Part shown: piece by piece, positions 1 to 5,663 of the stretch | How positions within the stretch are numbered: position 1 is the first letter of the stretch | How the letters are laid out: each line of letters starts with the position of its first letter | Assembly (NCBI GenBank): GCA_900772835.1 | Contig: CAAGSA010000025.1 | Span: 1-5,758 of the forward strand | Source: an uncultured Prevotella sp. | Lineage (GTDB): Bacteria > Bacteroidota > Bacteroidia > Bacteroidales > Bacteroidaceae | Reading direction: 5' to 3' | Length of the DNA stretch: 5,758 nucleotides | Notes under the pieces: model-generated | The model's database searches: none | Told to the model about the DNA's origin: nothing | Seen by the model: only the letters and a program-made list of their open reading frames with translations | Translations under genes and position numbers: made by a program

Positions 1-43
1 CAGGGGCGTAGTGATCCAGAACGGCAAGAAGTTCAACAGATAG
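1..43 (+). CDS. 3' end of an upstream gene (partial), possible surface protein C-terminus
   Basis: Reading from base 2, the frame gives RGVVIQNGKKFNR and then a TAG stop at 41-43. The pattern [KR]G-[VIL]-x-I-x-NGKK is the usual last strand of many secreted Bacteroidota proteins, such as leucine-rich-repeat and sorting-domain proteins, which often end in a motif like KGVYIVNGKKV. That parallel is from family knowledge; only 13 codons are visible, so neither product nor frame can be proven. The gene would end 69 bp before the terminator at 112-151, consistent with a plus-strand gene finishing here. Alternative: the other frames also run a short distance, so this may be intergenic. Confidence 0.45.
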   Translation, partial: RGVVIQNGKKFNR

Positions 44-60
44 GTCCCGACAGGCGCAGT

Positions 61-84
61 CAGTCAGCCGCCGCAGGCTGATTG
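61..84 (+). other. small hairpin downstream of the first gene
   Basis: CAGTCAGCC (61-69) pairs with GGCTGATTG (76-84) over nine positions including one G-U, around the six-base loop GCCGCA. No T-tract follows, so it is not an intrinsic terminator by itself. It lies between the upstream stop codon and the real terminator, and might protect the mRNA 3' end. Its role is inferred from position only. Confidence 0.35.
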
Positions 85-111
85 TCCAATCGTAAAGTAA
101 ACATCAGGATT

Positions 112-151
112 AGCTTTCCTTCCGATTAACCCCGGAGGGAAAGCTTTTTTT
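112..151 (+). terminator. strong intrinsic terminator before manC
   Basis: AGCTTTCCTTCCG (112-124) pairs with CGGAGGGAAAGCT (133-145) over 13 consecutive positions with one G-U, around an eight-base loop. A run of T residues follows directly (145-151). The T-run lies only on the plus-strand exit side, so it should end transcription coming from the gene at 1-43. It separates that gene from manC, which then needs its own promoter. Confidence 0.85.
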
Positions 152-170
152 GATTTAAAAAACATAAATA

Positions 171-202
171 CTTGCGTGTGTGCGCAATAAAAACTAAATT
201 TG
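171..202 (+). promoter_or_regulatory. manC promoter, Bacteroidota type
   Basis: TAAATTTG at 195-202 matches the Bacteroidota -7 consensus TAnnTTTG. A TTG at 172-174 lies 20 bp upstream, at the expected -33 spacing. Transcription would start near 207-211, giving a leader of roughly 40 bases before the ATG at 251. This also argues against any translation start near 200, because that codon lies inside the -7 element. Confidence 0.62.
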
Positions 203-250
203 TGCGATATAAAAGAAAACTTTGTAGTATTCATCTTAGAATTTAATGCG

Positions 251-1345
251 ATGAAGAAATATAATGACAACAACTACTGCGTGATCCTTGCCGGCGGCAA
301 GGGCAAGAGACTATGGCCCGTGAGCAGAGAGAATATGCCCAAACAGTTTCTTGACTTCTTTTCCACAGGGCGCACACTGCTGCAGCAGACCTACGAAAGG
401 ATTGCCAAGTTCATCAATCCGGAAAACATCCTCGTGGCAACGAAGCGCGAATACGTGGAACTCGTGGAGCAGCAGTTGCCGCAGCTGAAGGAGGAGAACA
501 TACTGCCGGAACCCGTGAACCGCAACACGGCGCCGAGCGTGGCATGGGCTACGTGCCGCATACTGCACCGCAACGCGGAGGCAAGGCTCGTGGTGGTGCC
601 GTCGGACCAGATGATTCTGGAGGAGGAGGCATTCGAGCGCGACGTGACGTGCGGACTGGACTGGGTGGACGCTAACGACGGACTGCTCACGATGGGAGTG
701 AAACCCACGCGACCGGAACCGGGCTACGGCTACATACAGATTTGCGACGAGCCGTGCTGCGACAATATCCATAAGGTGAAGAGCTTCACGGAGAAACCGG
801 AGAGGGAGTTCGCCAAGATGTTCATACAGAGCGGGGAGTTCTATTGGAATACTGGACTCTTCCTGGCGCGCTGCGAATATCTGCGCGAGTGTCTGAAGAA
901 GATTTTCCCGCCCGTGCTGCGCATCATCGACCAGGAGGGCGTGGAATACACGGTGGAGAAGGAGGAACGCTGCATAGAAGAGCACTATTCCGTTTACCCC
1001 AACCTGTCGATAGACTATGGAATACTGGAGAAGAGCGACAATGTGTATGTGATGAAATGCTCGTTCGGATGGGCAGACCTCGGCACGTGGCACTCCATGT
1101 ATGAAACCATGTGCAAGGGCGAGGGCGACAATGTGGTGCTGAGCCGCAGGGTGATGCTCGACAACTGCCGGGGGAACATCGTGAAGCTGCCCGACGACCA
1201 TATTGCCGTATTGAACAATCTCGACGGATATATCGTGGCAGAGAAGGGCAACGTGCTGCTCGTGTGCAAGAAGGAGGACTCGTCGGATCTCGTGAGGAAA
1301 TACCTCAACGAGGTGCAGATGGACGAAGGAGAGGAATTCCTCTAA
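251..1345 (+). CDS. manC: mannose-1-phosphate guanylyltransferase (GDP-mannose pyrophosphorylase)
   Basis: This 364-residue cytoplasmic enzyme joins mannose-1-phosphate and GTP to give GDP-mannose and pyrophosphate (EC 2.7.7.13). GDP-mannose is the donor for mannose and, after conversion, GDP-fucose in capsule, O-antigen and protein glycans. The nucleotidyltransferase signature is complete: LAGGKGKRLWPVSR at 13-26 followed by PKQF at 30-33. Other family motifs are VVVPSDQ at 114-120 (likely metal-binding Asp119), GYGYIQ at 158-163, FTEKP at 179-183, FYWNTG at 197-202, SIDYGILEK at 253-261 and GWADLGTW at 273-280. The length fits the single-domain form; the C-terminal phosphomannose isomerase domain of the ~480-residue bifunctional type is absent. 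The ATG at 251 is chosen because the frame's upstream TTG falls inside the promoter. There is no clear Shine-Dalgarno sequence, as is normal in this phylum. It appears to be transcribed alone; no glycan genes are visible beside it. Confidence 0.95.
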   Translation: MKKYNDNNYCVILAGGKGKRLWPVSRENMPKQFLDFFSTGRTLLQQTYERIAKFINPENILVATKREYVELVEQQLPQLKEENILPEPVNRNTAPSVAWATCRILHRNAEARLVVVPSDQMILEEEAFERDVTCGLDWVDANDGLLTMGVKPTRPEPGYGYIQICDEPCCDNIHKVKSFTEKPEREFAKMFIQSGEFYWNTGLFLARCEYLRECLKKIFPPVLRIIDQEGVEYTVEKEERCIEEHYSVYPNLSIDYGILEKSDNVYVMKCSFGWADLGTWHSMYETMCKGEGDNVVLSRRVMLDNCRGNIVKLPDDHIAVLNNLDGYIVAEKGNVLLVCKKEDSSDLVRKYLNEVQMDEGEEFL

Positions 1346-1368
1346 GTCCTGAGAGTTTGACCATGGAA

Positions 1369-1394
1369 GGCTCATCCGGAATGACGGGTGAGCC
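1369..1394 (+). other. hairpin after manC, no T-tract
   Basis: GGCTCATCCG (1369-1378) pairs with CGGGTGAGCC (1385-1394) over ten positions with one G-U, around the loop GAATGA. It begins 24 bp after the manC stop. The sequence after it is TAAATAATACC, so it lacks the U-tract of an ordinary intrinsic terminator. It could be a weak terminator or an RNA stabiliser or processing element that lets some transcription through into the sigma gene. Confidence 0.5.
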
Positions 1395-1438
1395 TAAATA
1401 ATACCGGGAGAAGAAGAAAAAAATAAGGCAGAGCGTAG

Positions 1439-1470
1439 TTTGGGGCTTTGTGGATACGTATAATAGAATG
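1439..1470 (+). promoter_or_regulatory. possible promoter for the sigma-factor gene
   Basis: A TTTG at 1439-1442 is followed after 18 bp by a TA-rich core, GTATAATAGAATG (1458-1470). The -33-like part fits the Bacteroidota consensus, but the -7-like part lacks the TTTG half. It might be a housekeeping promoter of weak match or one read by an alternative sigma factor, possibly the product itself. The start would fall about 20 bp before the ATG at 1496. Low confidence; read-through from manC is the alternative. Confidence 0.3.
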
Positions 1471-1495
1471 AAGTGTTTTTTGAAAACAGACGACG

Positions 1496-1975
1496 ATGGA
1501 TGAAAAGAAGAAAGAATTCGAGCAGCTGTTGAAGGAGAACAAGGACACGATATACACCGTGTGCTATATGTTTTCCAAGGACCAGGACGAGGTGGCAGAC
1601 CTCTTCCAGGAGTCGCTTATCAACCTGTGGAAAGGTATGTCGCAGCTCAAGGACGGTGGTAACGTGAAGGGATGGGTGTACAGGGTGGCGCTCAATACTT
1701 GTATCTCGCTCGGGCGGAAGAAGAAAAGCCGCCCCACGGTGAGGCTGACCATGGATATCGATCTCTTTGACTCCACCGACGTGCGCGCTGCGCAAGTGGA
1801 AATCATGCACAAGCGCATCAGCAAGCTGCAGCCATTCGACCGTGCCATCGTGCTGCTGTGGCTTGAGAACGTAAGCTACGAGGAAATCGGACAGATTCTT
1901 GGTATCACCACCTCGAACGTGTCGGTGAGACTCGTGAGAATAAAGGAACAACTGAAAAATATGTCAAACGATTAA
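1496..1975 (+). CDS. ECF-family RNA polymerase sigma factor
   Basis: This 159-residue protein has the two-domain layout of extracytoplasmic-function sigma factors. Region 2 covers about residues 7-75; DEVADLFQESLINLWKG at 31-47 is the core-polymerase-binding part, and NVKGWVYRVALNTCISLGRK at 56-75 is the -10-recognition helix. A variable linker follows at about 76-105. Region 4 is at about 106-155, with the helix-turn-helix SYEEIGQILGITTSNVSVRL at 127-146 reading the -35 element. The length is slightly short but normal for the family. The target genes are not evident. The membrane-protein gene starts 14 bp downstream, so the two are almost surely co-transcribed, which suggests that protein controls the sigma factor. 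No FecR-type anti-sigma gene is adjacent, so it does not look like a standard TonB-receptor trans-envelope regulator. Confidence 0.93.
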   Translation: MDEKKKEFEQLLKENKDTIYTVCYMFSKDQDEVADLFQESLINLWKGMSQLKDGGNVKGWVYRVALNTCISLGRKKKSRPTVRLTMDIDLFDSTDVRAAQVEIMHKRISKLQPFDRAIVLLWLENVSYEEIGQILGITTSNVSVRLVRIKEQLKNMSND

Positions 1976-1989
1976 ATACTCATAAAGCA

Positions 1990-2580
1990 ATGACAGACAA
2001 CAACGAATTTCTGGAGCTCGAACAGATGCGTTCGCAGATGAACGAGTTGAAAACGATGCTGAAGGAGCAGACAATCGTGAACGAGAAGATGATGCGCCGT
2101 GCCATGAGAGGCAAATACAACAAGGTGCGCAACGACATAAGGTTTTCCATCGTGTTCGCACTGGTGGCGATGCCGCTAACGCTTTTCGTGCTCGTGTCCA
2201 TCGGCATGCCTATGTGGTTCTCGGTGGTAACGGTAGCATTCCTGCTCACAGCCTTCTGTGCTTCGGTCTATGCCCTGCGCTTCGTGTCGGACGATATGAT
2301 GGCAGGCAACCTCACGAGTGTGGCAATCCGTATGGTGCAGTACAAGCGTTTCGGTGTGCGATGGCTCTCTTTTGGCATCCCGTTCCTCGTCCTGTGGATG
2401 TGCACTTTCTTCTATCTTATCTCACTGGAGGCGGACGGCGAATATCTTCATGGCATCATCTGCGGAGGCATAGTGGGGGCTCTGATCGGCTGCATACTCG
2501 GTGCCGTGAACTATATTCAGAACCTGCGGCGTATGAACAGCATCATCCGCGACATAAAGGAGCTGAAGGGAAAGAGATAA
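1990..2580 (+). CDS. four-helix inner-membrane protein, candidate anti-sigma factor
   Basis: I do not recognise a named family for this 196-residue protein. Residues 5-38 are rich in Glu, Met, Leu and Lys with heptad-like spacing and probably form a coiled coil. Four hydrophobic segments follow at about 52-71, 75-97, 123-146 and 152-175. Positive residues lie before helix 1 (RRAMRGKYNKVRNDIR), between helices 2 and 3, and after helix 4 (LRRMNSIIRDIKELKGKR). This predicts both ends in the cytoplasm and only two tiny periplasmic loops. The gene follows the ECF sigma gene by 14 bp, the position usually held by the anti-sigma factor. It lacks the zinc-binding HxxxCxxC motif of classical anti-sigma domains; its cysteines sit in or near membrane segments. 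The anti-sigma role is inferred from context, with the N-terminal helix as the likely sigma-binding part. Alternatives are a sensor or an unrelated membrane protein in the same operon. Confidence 0.88.
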   Translation: MTDNNEFLELEQMRSQMNELKTMLKEQTIVNEKMMRRAMRGKYNKVRNDIRFSIVFALVAMPLTLFVLVSIGMPMWFSVVTVAFLLTAFCASVYALRFVSDDMMAGNLTSVAIRMVQYKRFGVRWLSFGIPFLVLWMCTFFYLISLEADGEYLHGIICGGIVGALIGCILGAVNYIQNLRRMNSIIRDIKELKGKR

Positions 2581-2618
2581 GCCGCTTTCCCGGGTTATGA
2601 TAAATTTAAGGTTAGCAG

Positions 2619-2652
2619 AAGGCAGTTGCGCATTATGACGCGGCTGCCTTTT
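2619..2652 (+). terminator. intrinsic terminator of the sigma/membrane-protein operon
   Basis: AAGGCAGTTGCG (2619-2630) pairs with CGCGGCTGCCTT (2639-2650) over 12 positions, two of them G-U, around an eight-base loop, and ends in a short TTTT run (2649-2652). In the minus-strand transcript the two G-U pairs would become A-C mismatches, so the hairpin is best formed in plus-strand RNA. It starts 38 bp after the membrane-protein stop codon. Confidence 0.72.
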
Positions 2653-2695
2653 CGCTTGTTTCCGGACAGCTTCCGGCAAGAGTGGAGGCCAGTAT

Positions 2696-2745
2696 AAAAG
2701 AACAAGGGCCAAAGCATTGCCGAGCAATACCTTGACCCTTGTTCT
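2696..2745 (-). terminator. long intrinsic terminator of tRNA-Pro
   Basis: In the minus-strand transcript, bases 2745-2724 pair with 2720-2699 to form a 22-bp stem with three G-U pairs and a three-base loop UCG. A UUUU run (2699-2696) follows. On the plus strand the same three positions would be A-C or C-A mismatches, so the structure belongs to minus-strand RNA. The stem starts one base after the 3' end of the tRNA. Confidence 0.85.
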
Positions 2746-2746
2746 G

Positions 2747-2820
2747 TCGGGATGACTGGACTCGAACCAGCGACCTCACGCCCCCCAGACGCGTGCGCTA
2801 ACCAACTGCGCTACATCCCG
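2747..2820 (-). tRNA. tRNA-Pro (anticodon GGG)
   Basis: The reverse strand folds into a full 74-base cloverleaf: acceptor CGGGATG/CATCCCG, all seven pairs matched; D-arm GCGC/GCGC; anticodon arm CGCGT-CTGGGGG-GCGTG; five-base variable loop; and T-arm GCTGG-TTCGAGT-CCAGT. The loop CTGGGGG places GGG at positions 34-36 (plus-strand bases 2784-2786), reading CCC/CCU proline codons. The C1-G72 pair and A73 fit known bacterial tRNA-Pro identity elements. The 3' CCA is not encoded; the bases after the discriminator are CAG, so CCA must be added by nucleotidyltransferase. It has its own promoter at 2864-2895 and a terminator directly behind it. Confidence 0.97.
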
Positions 2821-2835
2821 AACATTTCGCCCTGC

Positions 2836-2852
2836 CGGGATGTGTAATCCCG
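2836..2852 (-). other. leader hairpin in the tRNA-Pro precursor
   Basis: CGGGAT (2836-2841) and ATCCCG (2847-2852) form a six-pair inverted repeat with a five-base loop, 16 bp upstream of the tRNA 5' end and inside the predicted 5' leader. Its sequence echoes the acceptor stem (CGGGATG/CATCCCG), so in the transcript it can pair with itself or with the tRNA 5' strand. It may keep the leader folded away until RNase P acts, but that is inference. Confidence 0.5.
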
Positions 2853-2863
2853 TAAAGCGAGTG

Positions 2864-2895
2864 CAAAAGTAATCACTAATTTTGTAAATAGCAAA
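2864..2895 (-). promoter_or_regulatory. tRNA-Pro promoter, near-consensus Bacteroidota type
   Basis: On the minus strand, TTTG (plus bases 2892-2895) is followed after exactly 20 bp by TACTTTTG (plus bases 2864-2871), a full match to TTTG-N19-21-TAnnTTTG. Transcription should start near 2857, giving a leader of about 35-40 bases before the tRNA. Such a good match fits a strongly expressed stable RNA. Confidence 0.78.
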
Positions 2896-2924
2896 CTTTT
2901 GGCGTAAAAAATCGCGTTCAGGCG

Positions 2925-5465
2925 TTATTTTCCTTTCCCGGGCGTGCTTGGGGCTCCTTGTGTGCCACCGTTCATCACGTCGTCGTTCTGTATCGTTCGC
3001 TCCGTGCGCTTCACTCCGCTCTGCAGTTTGCCTATGCGGTAGCTCACGGATATGGCAAAGCTCTGCTGATAGTATTTGTATGTGCCCGAGGAGCTGAAGT
3101 TGCGTCCAGAGTAGTCGCCCTTGAAGGTGTAGTATTTCTTGAACGGGTTGCTGCATGCCACGGTGATGTTCAGCCTGTCGTCGAGCATCTTCTTTGTCAG
3201 CGATATGTCGTGGCTGAAGTATGCCCCGTTGCTGCCCTGCAATGATATGTGCGGCGTCTGCTTGTATGCCGAGAGCGAGAGAGTCCACGTCTTGGCTATC
3301 GTCTGCTGCAGGTTTGCCCATACCGACATGTTCCACCCGTGGTTCTCCATATCCTGTCCGTCGGTAATGTGGGCGTATCCTCCCCATGAGCTCAGGGTGA
3401 AGCGTGTATTGGTGAGTGGGTTCCAGCTCACGTAGCCGTTGAAGTTCACGTTCTGCGTCCTGCCTATATTATAGTATGTGGAGTACATCACCTGTTTGCC
3501 CATCGGGTTGCGCAGTCCCTCTATGCTTCTGTCGTCCACCATCTGTCTCACCTGCTGAATGCTGTTGTTCGTGAATGCGTAGCCTGCCGATATGCTGTAG
3601 CTCAGCTTCATCCCGTAGCTGCCGAACTGCAGGTCCACGGAGTGTGTCTTCTCCGAGTCGAGGTTTGAGTTTCCCTGGCTGATGCTTTCCGGGTTGCTGT
3701 CGTCGAGATACGGGTTGAGATACCAGATGCCCGGGCGGCTGATGCGCATTTTGTAGGACAGGGAGAGGTTTGTCATGTCGGTGAACTTGTAGCCGAGCTT
3801 TGCCGAAGGCACGAGGTCGTCGAAGTTCTTGCTGAAATCCGTTCCCCTGCCGAGCAGGTATTCCACCTTCTGCAGCGTGTGCTCATAGCGCAGTCCGAGC
3901 CTTGCCGACCATTTCTTATGCGCGAATCCGTATCCGGCGTAGGCGGCGAGGATGTCATTGTGGTGCTTGAAGTGTGAACTGTTTTCGGTGTCGAACGTGG
4001 GGGCACCGCCGTCTTCGGTGGCGGTGTCGTATTTGTCGTTCGTCGATCTGTTCTGCCTCAGTATATATTTCGCACCCGTCTCGAAGGTGTGGTACTTGGC
4101 AAACGGCGTGGTGAAGTCCAGCTGGAAGGTCTGTTCCGTGCTGCTCTGGTTGCCGTCAGTGTTCTGGTTCTTTATGCGTTGTAGATAGTCGGCCCATGCC
4201 TCGCTGGCATACATATCGCTGTATGTCAGCCGGTTCTTGTTCGTGTTCGGTCCCGTCTCGATGCGGTAGGAGAAGGTGAGCAGGCGGTCTTTCGCGTTCT
4301 TGAACGACCTCTGGTAGTCCAATCCTCCGCTGATGCTGTTGTATGCCCCCTTGTTGTGGTTGAGGCTCGAATATCTGTACAGGTCGCTGCCTGCCGTCGA
4401 CAAGTATGACCGTGCGCTGCCGTATGAGTCCTGCTTGTATGCGTAGCGGTTGAGGGAGAACGATGCCGTGACGAGCCGCAGACTGTCAATCTCATAGCTC
4501 GCCTCCATGCTTCCGCCGTGCCATTGGCTCTTGGGCTTCGCGGAGCTGGCGGTCGTGGTAATCTGTGTCGGCGTGCCGCTGTCGTCGAGCAGTTGCTGTT
4601 CGCCGGTGGAGTCCTGGCGCTTTCCGGCGGTGAAGTTGTTGTTGTAGTTCATGCTCATTGTCAGCTTGCCTTTCTTCACCGTGGCAAACACTCCTCCGCC
4701 TCCGCCAGTGTTCGTGCCGCGAGCCGAGAATGTGGCGGTGTATCCCTCGGGGCCCTTTCCCACGGTGATGATGTTGATGATTCCGCCCACTCCCTCGGCG
4801 TCGTATTTCGGCCCGGGGTTCGTTATCACCTCCACCTTCTTTATGCTTGCTGCCGGCATACTCTTCAACACCTCCTTCGGGTTGTTGCTCATCATGTTGT
4901 TCGGTTTGCCGTTCACGTATACCTTGAACGACGAACTGCCGTTCACCTTCACGTTGTCCTGTCCGTCCACGCTCACCATCGGCACCTTCTTCAGCATATC
5001 CATCACAGTGTTCACGCCAGCCTCCGGGTCATCCTCCACGTTGTACGTCAGCTTGTCAATGTCGGCCTTCACCAGCGGCTTGTATGCCACCACCTCCACG
5101 CCCTTCAGTTCCGTCTGGCTGTCCGTGGCGAGCAGTTTCCCCAGGTCGATGGTCTTCGTGGCGGCAGACACGTTGAACGGGCGTCGAATGTCGTTTCTGC
5201 CCATCGACCTGACGATGAGCACATATTCGCCTTCTCCCTTTGCGTCCACGTTGAATCTGCCGGCAGCGTTTGTCACCGCCATCTTCAGCGGTTTCTCTTC
5301 CTCGCCCTTGCGCACGATGCTCAGTGTGGCGTATGGTTCGCCCTCGTTGGTCAGCGAATCCGCCACCAGTCCCTTCAGCTTGTATTCGTGCTGCTGCTGT
5401 GCCTGTATTGTCGTTGCCGCAAGTGTGGTGAATATTGCCGACAACAGTATCGTCTTGAATCTCAT
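2925..5465 (-). CDS. outer-membrane beta-barrel protein, TonB-dependent-receptor-like
   Basis: This 846-residue protein starts with a signal peptide (MRFKTILLSAIFTTLAATTIQA, likely cut after residue 22). Residues about 28-111 form a carboxypeptidase-regulatory-like beta-sandwich domain (KGLVADSLTNEGEPYATLSI, then TNAAGRFNV). A linker with ELKGVEVVAY at 119-128 resembles the segment before SusC-type plugs. A plug-like domain at about 130-235 ends in VEVITNPGPKYDAEGVGG (211-228) and IINIIT. The rest, to about residue 811, has alternating aromatic/polar strands of an outer-membrane barrel, best matching the Bacteroidota outer-membrane beta-barrel family (PF14905-like). The last strand is FAISVSYRI. 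A polar tail of about 35 residues with TIQNDDV (824-830) and a Gly/Pro-rich end follows. No SusD-like lipoprotein gene is adjacent, so this is not a glycan-uptake SusCD pair. The substrate is unknown; metal complexes, peptides or other nutrients are possible. The ATG is preceded by purine-rich AGAGGAAAAGG. Confidence 0.9.
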   Translation of the reverse strand: MRFKTILLSAIFTTLAATTIQAQQQHEYKLKGLVADSLTNEGEPYATLSIVRKGEEEKPLKMAVTNAAGRFNVDAKGEGEYVLIVRSMGRNDIRRPFNVSAATKTIDLGKLLATDSQTELKGVEVVAYKPLVKADIDKLTYNVEDDPEAGVNTVMDMLKKVPMVSVDGQDNVKVNGSSSFKVYVNGKPNNMMSNNPKEVLKSMPAASIKKVEVITNPGPKYDAEGVGGIINIITVGKGPEGYTATFSARGTNTGGGGGVFATVKKGKLTMSMNYNNNFTAGKRQDSTGEQQLLDDSGTPTQITTTASSAKPKSQWHGGSMEASYEIDSLRLVTASFSLNRYAYKQDSYGSARSYLSTAGSDLYRYSSLNHNKGAYNSISGGLDYQRSFKNAKDRLLTFSYRIETGPNTNKNRLTYSDMYASEAWADYLQRIKNQNTDGNQSSTEQTFQLDFTTPFAKYHTFETGAKYILRQNRSTNDKYDTATEDGGAPTFDTENSSHFKHHNDILAAYAGYGFAHKKWSARLGLRYEHTLQKVEYLLGRGTDFSKNFDDLVPSAKLGYKFTDMTNLSLSYKMRISRPGIWYLNPYLDDSNPESISQGNSNLDSEKTHSVDLQFGSYGMKLSYSISAGYAFTNNSIQQVRQMVDDRSIEGLRNPMGKQVMYSTYYNIGRTQNVNFNGYVSWNPLTNTRFTLSSWGGYAHITDGQDMENHGWNMSVWANLQQTIAKTWTLSLSAYKQTPHISLQGSNGAYFSHDISLTKKMLDDRLNITVACSNPFKKYYTFKGDYSGRNFSSSGTYKYYQQSFAISVSYRIGKLQSGVKRTERTIQNDDVMNGGTQGAPSTPGKGK

Positions 5466-5469
5466 TATA

Positions 5470-5480
5470 CCTTTTCCTCT
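5470..5480 (-). promoter_or_regulatory. ribosome-binding region of the barrel gene
   Basis: The minus strand reads AGAGGAAAAGG-TATA-ATG. AGAGG lies ten bases before the start and AAGG four bases before it. This is stronger than the leaders of the other genes here and supports the ATG at 5463-5465, which opens directly into a signal peptide. Confidence 0.5.
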
Positions 5481-5526
5481 TGTTTGTTAGTTGATGAATT
5501 ATCCCTCCGCGTGTCCGGATTATATT

Positions 5527-5588
5527 GCGGATTCAGTTTCCGCGCGTCAGTGATTATTGCGAATAATATTGACGAACGTCAGTAATTA
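5527..5588 (-). promoter_or_regulatory. repeat- and palindrome-rich control region upstream of the barrel gene
   Basis: The gene-free stretch 5466-5686 holds several small ordered repeats. Two direct copies of CGTCAGTRATTA lie at 5545-5556 and 5577-5588, 32 bp apart (about three helical turns). Between and over them are ATTATT-GCG-AATAAT (5553-5567) and the palindrome TGACGAACGTCA (5570-5581). A hairpin GCGGA/TCCGC lies at 5527-5543. The arrangement suggests regulator-binding sites in front of the receptor gene, but no clear TAnnTTTG promoter core was found between here and the start codon. Confidence 0.4.
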
Positions 5589-5663
5589 GACGAAATAAAC
5601 GGTGTGTTTGATACAAGAATGCCTGTTTATTTGTGTTTTTTTAACAAAAGCGATAGCTTGGGC

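Noticed and set aside
200..250. An earlier start for manC at the TTG at 200
   Set aside because: The codon lies inside the -7 promoter element and would add 17 residues unlike the family's N-terminus; the ATG at 251 gives the expected start just before the nucleotide-binding loop.
311..1375. 354-codon open frame on the minus strand opposite manC
   Set aside because: It is a shadow of manC's GC-rich third codon positions. The translation is rich in His, Val and Leu with no recognisable motif, while the opposite strand encodes a complete enzyme signature.
1353..1394. Resemblance to the start of 16S rRNA (AGAGTTTGA followed by GGCTCA, then CGGGTGAG)
   Set aside because: Only short words match and the spacing is wrong for a 16S gene; no further rRNA sequence follows. 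The GGCTCA/TGAGCC parts are explained by the hairpin.
1990..2580. Classical zinc-finger anti-sigma domain or FecR protein
   Set aside because: No HxxxCxxC motif, no single-helix layout and no FecR-like periplasmic domain; four helices with tiny outer loops instead.
2655..2680. Small inverted/direct repeat around TTCCGG
   Set aside because: Five-base arms around the palindromic CCGG arise easily by chance, and no T-tract or gene boundary goes with it.
2925..5465. SusC-type glycan importer of a polysaccharide-utilisation locus
   Set aside because: The length is shorter than typical SusC, there is no SusD gene or glycoside hydrolase nearby, and the barrel fits the general outer-membrane barrel family better.
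4518..5585. Two long plus-strand open frames opposite the barrel gene (4518-5585 and 4651-5490)
   Set aside because: Both lie antisense to the signal peptide, plug and barrel of a convincing protein. The first gives low-complexity His/Val-rich sequence and the second hydrophobic Ser/Thr/Pro-rich sequence, with no family features.
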